In this document: positions 43,049 to 51,784 of the stretch, piece by piece
Position numbering within the stretch: position 1 is the stretch's first letter
How the letters are laid out: each line of letters begins with the position of its first letter
DNA from: PNKC01 sp039917655
Lineage (GTDB): Bacteria > Chloroflexota > Dehalococcoidia > Tepidiformales > Tepidiformaceae
Assembly (NCBI GenBank): GCA_039917655.1
Contig: JBDSJC010000123.1
Location: forward strand, 1 to 56,091
Direction of reading: 5' to 3'
DNA length: 56,091 nt
Translations under genes and position numbers: made by a program
Notes under the pieces: generated by a model
The model's input: only the letters and a program-made list of their open reading frames with translations
What the model was told of the DNA's origin: nothing
Database searches by the model: none

Positions 43049-44689
43049 ATGGCCGGTAATACTCCCATCTTCCGCCGCCCCGCGTTCCTGGCGGGTGTGA
43101 TTGCCCTTGCGGCGGTGGCGACTGGGTTCGCGCTCTACCTCGGCCTCTCGGGGCGGGAGAGCGTCATCCTCGCCCAGGGCGAGGTCTACAGCGAGGCGGT
43201 GACTGGCACGTGGCAGCGGGTGAACCCGCTCTATGCCGGTACGAACGACGTTGACGCCGACCTTTCCCAACTGGTGTTCTCGGGACTCGTGCGATTGGGA
43301 CCGGATGGCCAGATGCAAGGGGATCTCGCCGAACTCCCTCAACTGACCGACGAAGGGCGCACCTACACCTTCAAACTCAAGAAAGACCTGGTTTGGACAG
43401 ACGGACGGCCGCTCACGGCTGCAGACGTGGAGTTCACGGTCCGCCGCCTGAGGGCTGCGGACTTTCGCGGAGACCAGTCACTGGCAGAGGGTTGGCTTGG
43501 CGTCGAAGTCTCGACGCCGGACCCGGCGACCGTGGTGATCAAGCTCAAACAGGCTTCGGCGCCGTTCCTCGCGCGCAACGCCACCCTCGGCATCCTGCCG
43601 GAGCACCTCCTTGGTGGACTCTCCGAAGCGGAACTGTTCGACGCGCCGTTCAACGCCCAACCGGTGGGCTCTGGGCCGTTCAAAGTGGCGGCACTCGATT
43701 CGCGGGAGGCGAGACTGGTCGCGAACGAGTCGTACCACCTGGGGTCGCCCGGGCTGAGCGAGATTCGCCTGAGGTTCTACCCGGACTACAGCAGCGCCCT
43801 ACGTGCGCTCCAGAGCGGCGACGTCAACGGCTACATGCCGCGTGAAACGCTTCTCCCTGCGCAGATTTCAGAACTGCGGAAGGCTCGAGGCGTAAAAGTG
43901 GACGACCTCACCCGCTCCGTCTACAACGTGCTGTACCTGAACAACGCCCAGGCGGCGCTGTTCCAGGACCCGACCGTACGCCGCGCGCTCAACCTCGCGC
44001 TCGACCGCGATATTTTGGCGAACCGCGTCTTCGGTGGGGCGGAAGCGCCATCTTCTTTGCCCGTGACGCCGGGCACGTGGGCCTATTCGGCCGCCCATGA
44101 CGCCACGCAGGTGAACGTAGAGGAGGCGAAGAAATTGCTCGATCAGGCGGGCTGGAAAACCCACCCCACAACGGGCATTTTGGTCAAGGACGGGGGCGAG
44201 TTCCGGTTTACCATTCGCACCGACAACGACCCTGCGCGCGTCCGGCTGGCCACCGAGGTGGCGGCCCAACTTGAGCCTTTCGGCATTCGGGCGACGGTCG
44301 CCAGCACCACGTTCGCGGTGCTGCGCCGCGACTTCTTGCAGGAGCGGCAGTATGAGGCTGCGCTGGCTGGCTGGGACCAGGGCGCAGACCCGGACCCTTA
44401 CTTCGGCTGGCACAGTTCGCAGATGGGCACAGCCGGCCTCAACCTCGCGAACTTCGAAGACACCGTTTCGGACGAGCTTATTGCCAAGGGCCGGACCACC
44501 AGCGACGTCGAGGTACGGAAGGATGCCTACCAACAGTTCCAGGATGTCTGGAGCGAACAGGCGCCGAGCGTGATTCTCGGCTATCCGAAGTTCCTCTACG
44601 CGCACACCGAGTCGCTCAAAGGGGTGACCAAGGGTGTGCTGTTTACCGCCGCTCAGCGCTTCTACGACGTCCAGAAGTGGCGCGGATGA
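43049..44689 (+). CDS. extracellular peptide-binding protein of an ABC transporter (SBP_bac_5)
   Basis: A 546-residue family 5 solute-binding protein: an N-terminal hydrophobic anchor (about 13-32), NPLYAGTNDVDADLSQLVFSGLVRLGPDGQ near residue 55, FTVRRLRA and LARNATLGILPEHLL, and the C-terminal YEAALAGWDQGADPDPYFGWHSSQ. No lipobox Cys is visible, so it may be anchored by an uncleaved helix. Family members bind oligopeptides or nickel. No permease or ATPase genes lie nearby. Confidence 0.88.
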   Translation: MAGNTPIFRRPAFLAGVIALAAVATGFALYLGLSGRESVILAQGEVYSEAVTGTWQRVNPLYAGTNDVDADLSQLVFSGLVRLGPDGQMQGDLAELPQLTDEGRTYTFKLKKDLVWTDGRPLTAADVEFTVRRLRAADFRGDQSLAEGWLGVEVSTPDPATVVIKLKQASAPFLARNATLGILPEHLLGGLSEAELFDAPFNAQPVGSGPFKVAALDSREARLVANESYHLGSPGLSEIRLRFYPDYSSALRALQSGDVNGYMPRETLLPAQISELRKARGVKVDDLTRSVYNVLYLNNAQAALFQDPTVRRALNLALDRDILANRVFGGAEAPSSLPVTPGTWAYSAAHDATQVNVEEAKKLLDQAGWKTHPTTGILVKDGGEFRFTIRTDNDPARVRLATEVAAQLEPFGIRATVASTTFAVLRRDFLQERQYEAALAGWDQGADPDPYFGWHSSQMGTAGLNLANFEDTVSDELIAKGRTTSDVEVRKDAYQQFQDVWSEQAPSVILGYPKFLYAHTESLKGVTKGVLFTAAQRFYDVQKWRG

Positions 44690-45639
44690 CGGCGGGCGCC
44701 AGCCGGTCCCGGGTGGTTTTCATGGGCTCGCCGGCGTTCGCCGTGCCGGCTCTGCGGAGTTTGCATGCTGGCAGCTATGACGTTGTGGGGGCGATCAGCC
44801 AGCCCGACCGGCCGGCGGGACGCGGCGGAAAGCTACAGATGCCGGCGGTGAAGTTGGCGGCGCTCGAACTCGGCATCGAGGCGTTTCAACCGGAGTCGCT
44901 GAAGGACGAGGCGGCGGTCCAGCGCCTCGCGGACTTCGCCGCCGACTTTTTCGTGGTAGCCGCCTACGGAAGGATCCTTCCGCGTCCGGTCCTCGCGCTC
45001 CCGAAGCGCGGCTGCGTGAACATCCACGGGTCGTTGTTGCCGCGTTGGCGGGGGCCGTCGCCGATTTCGGCCGCGATCCTCGCGGGAGACGCGGAAACCG
45101 GCGTGAGCATCATGGAACTGCTCCCGAAGATGGACGCCGGTCCGGTCATCACCACCGCTCGCCTGCTGTTGTCACCGGACGCCACCACCGGGTCTGTCAC
45201 CGGCGAACTATCAGAACTCGGCGCGGCCACGCTTCTCGCGGTGCTACCGGCCTGGTTGGAGGGCGAAGCCGTAGCCACGGCGCAGGATGAATCGCTGGTT
45301 ACCTACTGCCATCTTGTGTCAAAGGCGGACGGCCACCTCCGCGCTGAGATGAGCATCGATGAGGCGGAGCGAGCGGTTCGGGCTTACAACCCGTGGCCCG
45401 GCGCGTACGTCACCCTTCGCGGAGAACGGCTGAGCATCTGGCGGGCGCACCTCAATCCTGGCCACACGGAGGGCCCGGCAGGGACCGTTCAGATCATGGA
45501 ACGCAAGCCGGCCATCGGCTTCGGCGGAGGTTGGCTGGTGCTGGACGAGGTCCAGCGCACGGGCTCGAAGAGGGTCACTGGCGAACAGTTTGTCAACGGC
45601 GAGCGCGGAAAGTTGGAACCTGCCGTGGGACTGGCATGA
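44686..45639 (+). CDS. fmt: methionyl-tRNA formyltransferase
   Basis: A 317-residue enzyme that formylates initiator Met-tRNA. The catalytic region shows NIHGSLLPRWRGPSPI (Asn and His, SLLP loop) near residue 110 and the conserved Asp in KMDAGPVI near 148. The C-terminal OB-like tRNA domain begins near 205. ATG at 44686 overlaps the upstream stop by 4 nt and is preferred to the GTG at 44677. Confidence 0.95.
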   Translation: MTAGASRSRVVFMGSPAFAVPALRSLHAGSYDVVGAISQPDRPAGRGGKLQMPAVKLAALELGIEAFQPESLKDEAAVQRLADFAADFFVVAAYGRILPRPVLALPKRGCVNIHGSLLPRWRGPSPISAAILAGDAETGVSIMELLPKMDAGPVITTARLLLSPDATTGSVTGELSELGAATLLAVLPAWLEGEAVATAQDESLVTYCHLVSKADGHLRAEMSIDEAERAVRAYNPWPGAYVTLRGERLSIWRAHLNPGHTEGPAGTVQIMERKPAIGFGGGWLVLDEVQRTGSKRVTGEQFVNGERGKLEPAVGLA

Positions 45640-46781
45640 CAGACCTCTACCGCCTCCTGCCAGCCGAGATGGACGAATTGATCGGTGGCCTTGGACAGCC
45701 ACGATATCGCGCCGACCAACTGCTCAAGGCGCTCTTCCGGGAAGCGCCGCAATCGCTGGACGACTTCCGCCTGATCCCGGCGGCGCTCCGGACCCAGCTT
45801 GTCCAGGGTGGATACACAGTCGGCGCCGCCAGCGAAGTGCGCCGCGTGGTAAGCGGCGATGGCAACACAACCAAGCTGCTGCTGCGAATGGCCGAGGGCA
45901 CGCTGATCGAATCGGTGCTGATGCAGTATCCGGAAGAACACGGTCATCCTCGCTCCACGGTGTGCGTTTCTACTCAGGCGGGCTGCGCGATGGGCTGCGT
46001 TTTCTGCGCTACCGGACAGATGGGCTTCGAGCGAAACCTGAAGGCCGAGGAAGTGGTGGCCCAGGTGGTGCACATCTCGCGCTTACTCAAGGAGCGCGGT
46101 CAGCACGTCACGAACGTGGTGTTCATGGGGATGGGCGAGCCGCTCGCAAATTATGCCGAAACGATGCGCGCTGTCCGGCTGCTTACCGACCGGCGAGCGT
46201 TTGGCCTGGGCCAGCGCCACATAACGATCTCCACAGTCGGGCTGATCCACGCGATCGACCGTCTCGCCGAGGAGCAGATGCAAGTCGGGCTGGCGATCTC
46301 CCTCCACGCTCCGACCGAAGAGTTGCGGCAGAGGCTGGTGCCGACGGCGGGGCCGAATTCCGTGCACGACCTGATCGCGGCGGCGCGCCGTTACTTCACA
46401 ACGACCGGCCGCCGGGTGACCTTCGAATACGCACTGATCGACGGCGTGAACGATTCGCCCGAGATATCCCGTCAGCTCGGAGCGCTGCTGCGCGGCGGCG
46501 GTTCGCACGTGAACCTGATCCCCGTGAACCCCACGGCAGGCGGCTTCGGCAAACCCTCGCGCAACCGCGTCATGGAATTTGAGCGAATTCTCCGCCAGGC
46601 TGGCGTGAACTGCACGGTGCGCGTTGAGAAAGGCTCGGAGATTTCGGCTGCCTGCGGTCAGCTTCGGACGGATGAGGCGAACGCCACGATCGAACTGAGC
46701 GAGCTTATGACGTTGCCCGTCGTGCCAGTGCACGGACGGCGGCAATCGCAGCCTTTCCCAACACCATCCCCACCCCAATAG
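45636..46781 (+). CDS. rlmN: dual-specificity rRNA/tRNA adenine C2-methyltransferase RlmN
   Basis: A 381-residue radical-SAM enzyme that methylates A2503 of 23S rRNA and A37 of some tRNAs. The radical-SAM cluster motif is CAMGCVFCATG near residue 112. The second catalytic Cys is in EISAACGQL near the C-terminus. QAGCAMGC, VFMGMGEPLANY and HVNLIPVNPTAGGF are further landmarks. It overlaps fmt by 4 nt (ATGA). Its 3' end overlaps the convergent hypothetical gene by 77 nt. Confidence 0.96.
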   Translation: MTDLYRLLPAEMDELIGGLGQPRYRADQLLKALFREAPQSLDDFRLIPAALRTQLVQGGYTVGAASEVRRVVSGDGNTTKLLLRMAEGTLIESVLMQYPEEHGHPRSTVCVSTQAGCAMGCVFCATGQMGFERNLKAEEVVAQVVHISRLLKERGQHVTNVVFMGMGEPLANYAETMRAVRLLTDRRAFGLGQRHITISTVGLIHAIDRLAEEQMQVGLAISLHAPTEELRQRLVPTAGPNSVHDLIAAARRYFTTTGRRVTFEYALIDGVNDSPEISRQLGALLRGGGSHVNLIPVNPTAGGFGKPSRNRVMEFERILRQAGVNCTVRVEKGSEISAACGQLRTDEANATIELSELMTLPVVPVHGRRQSQPFPTPSPPQ

Positions 46782-47124
46782 CAACGGCGGAGCGTAAATC
46801 CAACCACGTGTGCACGTCACCGCGGACGACTGGCGAGACGAGGATCCCGACGTGTACTTCATCCAGCGCGACCGAGCGGCCGATGACGATACCGGCATTT
46901 GACTGGCGGATCGTCCCCTGGTCGAAGGTCGCGATTCCGACCGCGCCGTTGACCACTTCAACCTGGTTCGCTCGCACTCGCTGGGCTGCGGCGCGTTCAA
47001 GACGGGCCTGGTCGGCATCAAGGTAGCGGATGGCGCTGTTCGTGACTTCGGCGTGTGTTGCGTTCAGTTCGGTGACGCGTTTGCGCACGAAATGAGTAGT
47101 CGAAGAACCGTTCGCGGATGCCAT
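46705..47124 (-). CDS. hypothetical protein with repeated strand pattern
   Basis: A 139-residue protein with a helical Arg/Glu-rich first half (about 10-55) and a second half of alternating short strands (QVEVVNGAVGIATFDQGTIRQSNAGIVIG...DEVHVGILVSPVVRGDVH), then a hydrophobic C-terminal segment (about 108-130). The strand pattern hints at a small beta-solenoid with a membrane anchor. No family is recognised. It overlaps the end of rlmN, which is unusual, but the codon pattern and the otherwise empty 400-bp gap favour a real gene. Confidence 0.5.
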   Translation of the reverse strand: MASANGSSTTHFVRKRVTELNATHAEVTNSAIRYLDADQARLERAAAQRVRANQVEVVNGAVGIATFDQGTIRQSNAGIVIGRSVALDEVHVGILVSPVVRGDVHTWLDLRSAVAIGVGMVLGKAAIAAVRALARRATS

Positions 47125-47189
47125 CCAGCGCCTCCCGGGGGTTGATTCACCGTAGACCCCTGCCTGTGAAGACGCAATGCTAAGAGCGA

Positions 47190-48209
47190 ATGCGCACCGC
47201 CGATTTCAACTTCGACCTGCCACCCGAGCTCATTGCCCAGCAGCCTGCGGAGCCCCGCGATTCCGCTCGGCTGATGGTGCTGAGGCGGGCGGAAAAGAGG
47301 ATTGAGCACCGCCGCTTCTCCGACCTCCCCTCGTTGTTGCAGCGAGGCGACCTGCTGGTCGTGAACGACACGCGGGTGATGGCCGCGCGGCTGTTCGGCC
47401 AGCGTCTGGAGACCGGCGGCCGGGTGGAAGCGCTACTCGTGAGGCCGCTGACCGACACTCGCTGGGAGGTGCTTTTCCGGCCGTCTCGCCAGGCGATGGC
47501 TGGCCGGACGTTCGTTTTCGAATCCACCGATGGGCCGCTCCCCGCAACCGTCATGGGGCGTAGCGACGGAATCGTGATCTTGGACTTTGAGCGACCGTTC
47601 GACCCGGCGGTGGTGGGCAGCGTGCCCCTCCCACCCTACATCAAAGGCTACATGGGTGACCCCGAGCGCTACCAGACGGTGTATGCGCGCGACCCGCGCA
47701 GCGCGGCGGCGCCCACGGCAGGCCTGCACTTCACGCCGGCGTTACTGGTGGAGTTGGCCGACGCCGGAATTGAGCGTGCAGCAGTGACGCTGGAAGTCGG
47801 GCCGGGGACCTTCAAGCCGGTGACTGTCGATGACCCGCGAGACCACCCGCTGCACGAAGAGCAGGTCACCGTCCCCGAGACCACGGCAGAGGCGATCGGG
47901 CGTACGAAGCGCGAGGGCGGACGCGTGGTCGCTGTGGGGACCACGGTGGTCCGGACGCTGGAGCACGTCGTCCGTGAGTGCGGCGAGATTCGCGCTTACG
48001 CGGGTGGGACGCGGCTGAAGATCCTGCCCGGCGATCCGTTTCTCGTAACCGACGTGATCATCACAAACTTTCATCTGCCGCAATCCACCTTGTTGATGCT
48101 GATCTCGGCGTTCGCGGGCACGGAGTTCGTGATGGGCGCCTATCGTGACGCGGTGCGTGAAAGCTACCGGTTCTACAGCTTCGGCGACGCGATGCTCATC
48201 CTCCCATAG
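47190..48209 (+). CDS. queA: S-adenosylmethionine:tRNA ribosyltransferase-isomerase
   Basis: A 339-residue enzyme that builds epoxyqueuosine in tRNA from preQ1 using the ribose of SAM. Motifs are FDLPPELIAQQPAEPRDSARLMVL at the N-terminus, AAPTAGLHFTP, LEVGPGTFKPV, VVAVGTTVVRTLE and VTDVIITNFHLPQSTLLMLISAFAG. Length is standard. It converges with mutY, overlapping by 14 nt. No other queuosine genes are in this window. Confidence 0.96.
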   Translation: MRTADFNFDLPPELIAQQPAEPRDSARLMVLRRAEKRIEHRRFSDLPSLLQRGDLLVVNDTRVMAARLFGQRLETGGRVEALLVRPLTDTRWEVLFRPSRQAMAGRTFVFESTDGPLPATVMGRSDGIVILDFERPFDPAVVGSVPLPPYIKGYMGDPERYQTVYARDPRSAAAPTAGLHFTPALLVELADAGIERAAVTLEVGPGTFKPVTVDDPRDHPLHEEQVTVPETTAEAIGRTKREGGRVVAVGTTVVRTLEHVVRECGEIRAYAGGTRLKILPGDPFLVTDVIITNFHLPQSTLLMLISAFAGTEFVMGAYRDAVRESYRFYSFGDAMLILP

Positions 48210-49095
48210 CGCGAGGCAGGCGCCAGCGACCGTCCGCGGCCTGTTCGACCATTCCCTCGTGTTGCAGTGCGGTCAGGTAGTGTGGAGTCCGAAGGTGGTG
48301 TTCCGTGGGCAGCAGTTCGACTACTTCCTCGACGGAGAGAGCGTCGCTTGTTCGAAGCGCATCAATGATTCGGCCACGGGCGAAGCGAGCCGTGCCTTCG
48401 AAGCGAGGCGTCCGGATCGCGGGCGCAGTCGAGGCCGGGTAGCCGGCAGCTCGCCAGGCACACGCCGCGAGCACCGGGCAGGCACCGCACCCTGGCTTGC
48501 GCGCGGTGCACACCAGCGCGCCAAGGTCCATGAGCGCGAGGTTGTGGTCGCGCACGCCTCGTCCGGGCAGCAGCGCCAGCGCGGTGGCGGCTATCTGCGC
48601 GGGCGGAATGTCCCGTTGGGAAGCCGCGCCATGGACGACCCTGGCCAGTACGCGCGCAATGTTGGTATCGGCGACCGGCACCTTTTGCTCGAATGCGAAG
48701 CAGGCGATCGCGCTCGCCGTGTACGGCCCGACGCCGGGAAGGGCCATAAGCGAGCTCAGCTCTCGTGGGAAACGCCCCCCTTCGGAGACGATCGCCGCGG
48801 CTGCGAGCTGGAGATTCGCGGCCCGGCGGTTGTAGCCAAGCCCGCCCCATGCGCGGATCACGTCTCCGACGCTCGCCTGGGCGAGCGACCCTAACGTGGC
48901 CCAGCGTTGGAGCCACGCTCCGTAGTACGGCAGCACGCGGTCCACCGGCGTCTGTTGGAGCATGACCTCCGAGACGAGGATGGCATACGGGTCGCGCGTC
49001 AGCCGCCAGGGCAGCGCGTGACGACCGGAAGCCCGGTACCAGCGCATCAGCGCCCGGCGGAAGCCCGCTGGGTCAGCTAGTACCGCGGTGGTCAA
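48196..49095 (-). CDS. mutY: A/G-specific adenine glycosylase
   Basis: A 299-residue HhH-GPD glycosylase that removes adenine opposite 8-oxoguanine. Catalytic Glu43 (SEVMLQQT), Tyr125 in the hairpin LPGVGPYTA (MutY type, where Nth has Lys), Asp143 in VADTNIARVL and the 4Fe-4S Cys at 196, 203, 206 and 212 are all visible. It is about 50 residues shorter than E. coli MutY: the C-terminal NUDIX-like 8-oxoG-recognition domain is replaced by a short winged-helix-like tail. TTG start overlapping the upstream stop (TTGA). Confidence 0.9.
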   Translation of the reverse strand: MTTAVLADPAGFRRALMRWYRASGRHALPWRLTRDPYAILVSEVMLQQTPVDRVLPYYGAWLQRWATLGSLAQASVGDVIRAWGGLGYNRRAANLQLAAAAIVSEGGRFPRELSSLMALPGVGPYTASAIACFAFEQKVPVADTNIARVLARVVHGAASQRDIPPAQIAATALALLPGRGVRDHNLALMDLGALVCTARKPGCGACPVLAACAWRAAGYPASTAPAIRTPRFEGTARFARGRIIDALRTSDALSVEEVVELLPTEHHLRTPHYLTALQHEGMVEQAADGRWRLPRAMGG

Positions 49096-49517
49096 CCCGC
49101 ATGTCCGTCCGTTCGGGGCGAATATGCCGTTGGCTGGATCAGATCCCAGAGGTTGCCGTACAAGTCTTCGAACACAGCCACCGTGCCGTACGGCGCCACC
49201 AGCGGCGGCCTGACGAACGTGATTCCCAAGGATGCCATCTCGTTGTAGTCCCGCCAAAAGTCGTCCGTGTTGAGGAAGAGAAACACACGGCCACCAGATT
49301 GATTGCCGATGAACTCCTCTTGCGAGGGCGTCGCAGCTCTCGCCAACAGGAGTTTCGTGGTTGACGAACCGGGCGGGGCGAGCAACACCCACCTCTTGTT
49401 TTGATCCGGGACGTAGCTATCTTCAACGAGCGTGAAGTGAAGCATCTTCGTGTAGAACTCAATCGCCTCGTCGTAGTCGCGAACTAGTAACGTGACGTGC
49501 GCTATCGATTGGTTCAA
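49092..49517 (-). CDS. VOC family (glyoxalase-fold) protein
   Basis: A 141-residue protein beginning at TTG with NQSIAHVTLLVRDYDEAIEFYTKML, the usual opening of a vicinal-oxygen-chelate domain. The second half has TDDFWRDYNEMASLGITFVRPPL and GTVAVFEDLYGNLWDLIQP with the metal Glu. The longer frame to 49607 would overlap the next gene and adds only low-complexity sequence. Likely a metal-dependent lyase, dioxygenase or resistance protein of unknown substrate. Confidence 0.8.
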   Translation of the reverse strand: MNQSIAHVTLLVRDYDEAIEFYTKMLHFTLVEDSYVPDQNKRWVLLAPPGSSTTKLLLARAATPSQEEFIGNQSGGRVFLFLNTDDFWRDYNEMASLGITFVRPPLVAPYGTVAVFEDLYGNLWDLIQPTAYSPRTDGHAG

Positions 49518-49563
49518 GTGCAGATTCGGCTTAAGAATCGCATCGCGCGCAGCGGTGTCGTCA

Positions 49564-50325
49564 CTACTCGTCGTCTTCCTCGTCGCCTTCGTCGTCGTGA
49601 TCCGCATGTCCGGCAGCAGCGGAGGGGACGATGGCCATTTCGGCCCCGTCGCGCCGGGACTTCTTGGGCGCTGGAACTTCGATGAGCGCTTTGATCAGCG
49701 CCTTCAACTCTGCCGCGCTGGCGCTCTCCGGGGCGATTACGCCGCCCACGCCGGAATCACGGAGGACACGCAGTTCGGCCACGCTCGCCTTCGCGGCCAC
49801 CGTCACCACAAGCGGCGTGGAAGTGAAGGTGGCCAGCCGCACGAGGCCGAGCTGGTTCGCCAACATCGTCCCGCCCGCCTCGCGCTCCACGTAGAGGGCG
49901 TCGAGCCCTAGCGGGGCAATCGCGCGCAGCGTGTTGTCTGCCATCCCCTCGGTGGCGATCAGAATGTGCCCCATGCGGTCCGTGTCCACGGCCACCGATT
50001 CGGTCGCTTCGAGGCTGCTGATCACGAAGTCACAGCCTGCTTTGGCGAGGGCTGCGGCGCCCTCCTCGTCGAGCCCCTGGGTGAGGACGCCCACGCTGTT
50101 GTGCTTGTCGGCGAGTGAGTCGAGGGCTGCGACGGCCTTGGCCGCTGCCGCGCGGATGACCACGGCGTCGGCGCCGGCTTCAAGCGCTGCTTTGGCCTCC
50201 GTCTTGTTAGCCGTCAGGGCGATCAGGAGCATCGCGCGCGGCTGCTCGCGGACGGCGGCGCCGAAGCCCATGCTCGGCCCTTCCCGGCGCTGAAGTTTCT
50301 GCATCTTCTTCTGGAGTTGGCTCAC
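49564..50325 (-). CDS. TIM-barrel-like protein with acidic tail, unknown
   Basis: A 253-residue protein. From about residue 30 to 215 it repeats a strand-helix pattern (MLLIALTANKTEAKAALEAGADAVVIRA, DFVISS, HILIATEG, LDALYVERE, LVVTVAAKASVAELRVLRDSGVGGVIAPES) that looks like a beta/alpha barrel. The last 15 residues are His/Asp/Glu-rich. No catalytic motif is recognised. GTG start with AGAGG upstream. Confidence 0.6.
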   Translation of the reverse strand: MSQLQKKMQKLQRREGPSMGFGAAVREQPRAMLLIALTANKTEAKAALEAGADAVVIRAAAAKAVAALDSLADKHNSVGVLTQGLDEEGAAALAKAGCDFVISSLEATESVAVDTDRMGHILIATEGMADNTLRAIAPLGLDALYVEREAGGTMLANQLGLVRLATFTSTPLVVTVAAKASVAELRVLRDSGVGGVIAPESASAAELKALIKALIEVPAPKKSRRDGAEMAIVPSAAAGHADHDDEGDEEDDE

Positions 50326-50346
50326 ATCGCACCTCTGCTTGTTGAA

Positions 50347-50372
50347 GGCCGCCCCGCATTTGCGGGGCGGCC
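50347..50372. repeat. 26-bp perfect palindrome (GC hairpin)
   Basis: GGCCGCCCCGCA and TGCGGGGCGGCC form 12-bp arms around TT. It lies 21 nt upstream of the minus-strand barrel gene in a divergent gap of about 210 bp that holds no gene, so it is not a conventional end-of-gene terminator. It could be a leader hairpin, an attenuator or a protein site. Confidence 0.6.
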
Positions 50373-50533
50373 GGGTTGATCTCTATCGTCGAGTGGTTGG
50401 AGTGAGCTTTGGCCGCCGAGCTTTCGCCGGCCGAGTCACGGAAGCTCATTGTCACGGCTGGGATGGCTGGGCGGCAACTTGAACGCCGGGTCCCCCGAAC
50501 CGGTAGAGTTGGGCCAATTCAAGGGGAGATCCT

Positions 50534-51130
50534 GTGACGAATCCACGCACCAGCCTTTTCCTCGACGAATTTGCGCGCCACCGCGTGCAGTTCGAGCATC
50601 TCTGCCGCGCCTTAACGCCCGTCGAGCTGGCCACCGCAATTCCCGGCTCGCACTGGCTTGTGAAGGACTACGTGGCCCACCTGTGCACGATCGACGGGCT
50701 GATTGCGCCGAACTTCAGCAGGATGGTCGGCTTGAACGCGCCATTGCCCGACGTGCCGATCCCGCTGCCTTTCGATATCGACGAGTGGAACGATGCGGCG
50801 ATCATCGCCCGCCGCGAGGCAGGCATCGAAGAGTTGCTGACGGAGGCGAACACGCATCGCGGTAGGCTGGCAGCGGCCATCGAACGGCTCAGCGACGAGC
50901 AGTTGGATTCGATCATCCCCTACGGCGGCGATCGAAAGTCGCTCGGCCTGGCGCCAACGAAGGTCCGTTTCGGCGGGCTGCTTTGGGCCATCGCCATCCA
51001 CGAGCCGACGCACACCCGCGACATCGTCCGGGCGTTGCCCGCCCTCGGCGAACAGGCTTGGGTGCGGGAGTGGCTCGGCAGCGTGAACGACTCACTGGTC
51101 CCACAGGGCGTCCGAGAACAGCGAGTGTAA
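50534..51130 (+). CDS. DinB/mycothiol-isomerase-fold protein
   Basis: A 198-residue helical protein with the DinB_2/maleylpyruvate-isomerase-N pattern: SHWLVKDYVAHLCTIDG (first metal His) near residue 45 and AIHEPTHTRDIVRAL (paired His) near 160. Such proteins are metal-binding thiol-dependent enzymes or of unknown role. GTG start with GGGGAGA upstream. It precedes the cyclophilin gene by 50 nt. Confidence 0.75.
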   Translation: MTNPRTSLFLDEFARHRVQFEHLCRALTPVELATAIPGSHWLVKDYVAHLCTIDGLIAPNFSRMVGLNAPLPDVPIPLPFDIDEWNDAAIIARREAGIEELLTEANTHRGRLAAAIERLSDEQLDSIIPYGGDRKSLGLAPTKVRFGGLLWAIAIHEPTHTRDIVRALPALGEQAWVREWLGSVNDSLVPQGVREQRV

Positions 51131-51180
51131 ACGCGGCTGCTGGGGTACGCTGGATCTTCATTCTTACCAGCGGAGCACGC

Positions 51181-51684
51181 ATGAAGTCCTATTCCAGCCC
51201 CCCAGCGCTCTCAATCGACCCGAAGAAGAACTACACGGCGACGATCGAAACGACGGCCGGTACGATGACCGCCGAGTTCTTTCCCGGGGACGCCCCGAAC
51301 ACGGTCAACAACTTCGTCTTCCTCGCCCGCGAGGGGTACTACGAGGATGTCATCTTCCACCGCGTCATCCCGGGTTTCATGATCCAGGGCGGCGACCCCA
51401 CTGGCAGCGGCAGCGGCGGGCCGGGCTACAAGTTCAAGGACGAACCGGTCGGCAAGAAGTACACGCGCGGCATCCTGGCCATGGCCAACGCCGGCAAAGA
51501 CACGAACGGGAGCCAGTTCTTCATCATGCACGCCGATTACGGCTTGCCGCCGAGCTACACGATTTTCGGTCAGCTCACCAGCGGCGAAGACGTGCTCGAT
51601 GCGATCGCGACCGCGCCCAAGGGTGCGCAAGACCGCCCCAAGGAGCCTGTGAAGATGACGAAGGTCACGATTAGCGAGGCGTGA
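51181..51684 (+). CDS. cyclophilin-type peptidyl-prolyl isomerase
   Basis: A 167-residue cytosolic PPIase. The active-site block is present: VIFHRVIPGFMIQGGDPTG, with catalytic Arg in FHRVI, then ILAMANAGKDTNGSQFFI and YTIFGQLTSGEDVLDAIA. No signal peptide. ATG at 51181 has GGAG upstream and is chosen over a longer frame, which runs through the previous gene. Confidence 0.93.
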   Translation: MKSYSSPPALSIDPKKNYTATIETTAGTMTAEFFPGDAPNTVNNFVFLAREGYYEDVIFHRVIPGFMIQGGDPTGSGSGGPGYKFKDEPVGKKYTRGILAMANAGKDTNGSQFFIMHADYGLPPSYTIFGQLTSGEDVLDAIATAPKGAQDRPKEPVKMTKVTISEA

Positions 51685-51784
51685 TGTGGGTGCTCCCCCG
51701 GGCCTGGCCTCCTACTGTGGGAGCGTGGCAACCACGCACGAATCTCTGGACGGTGCCTTTCGAACTGCCGATTAGTATGGAGAC

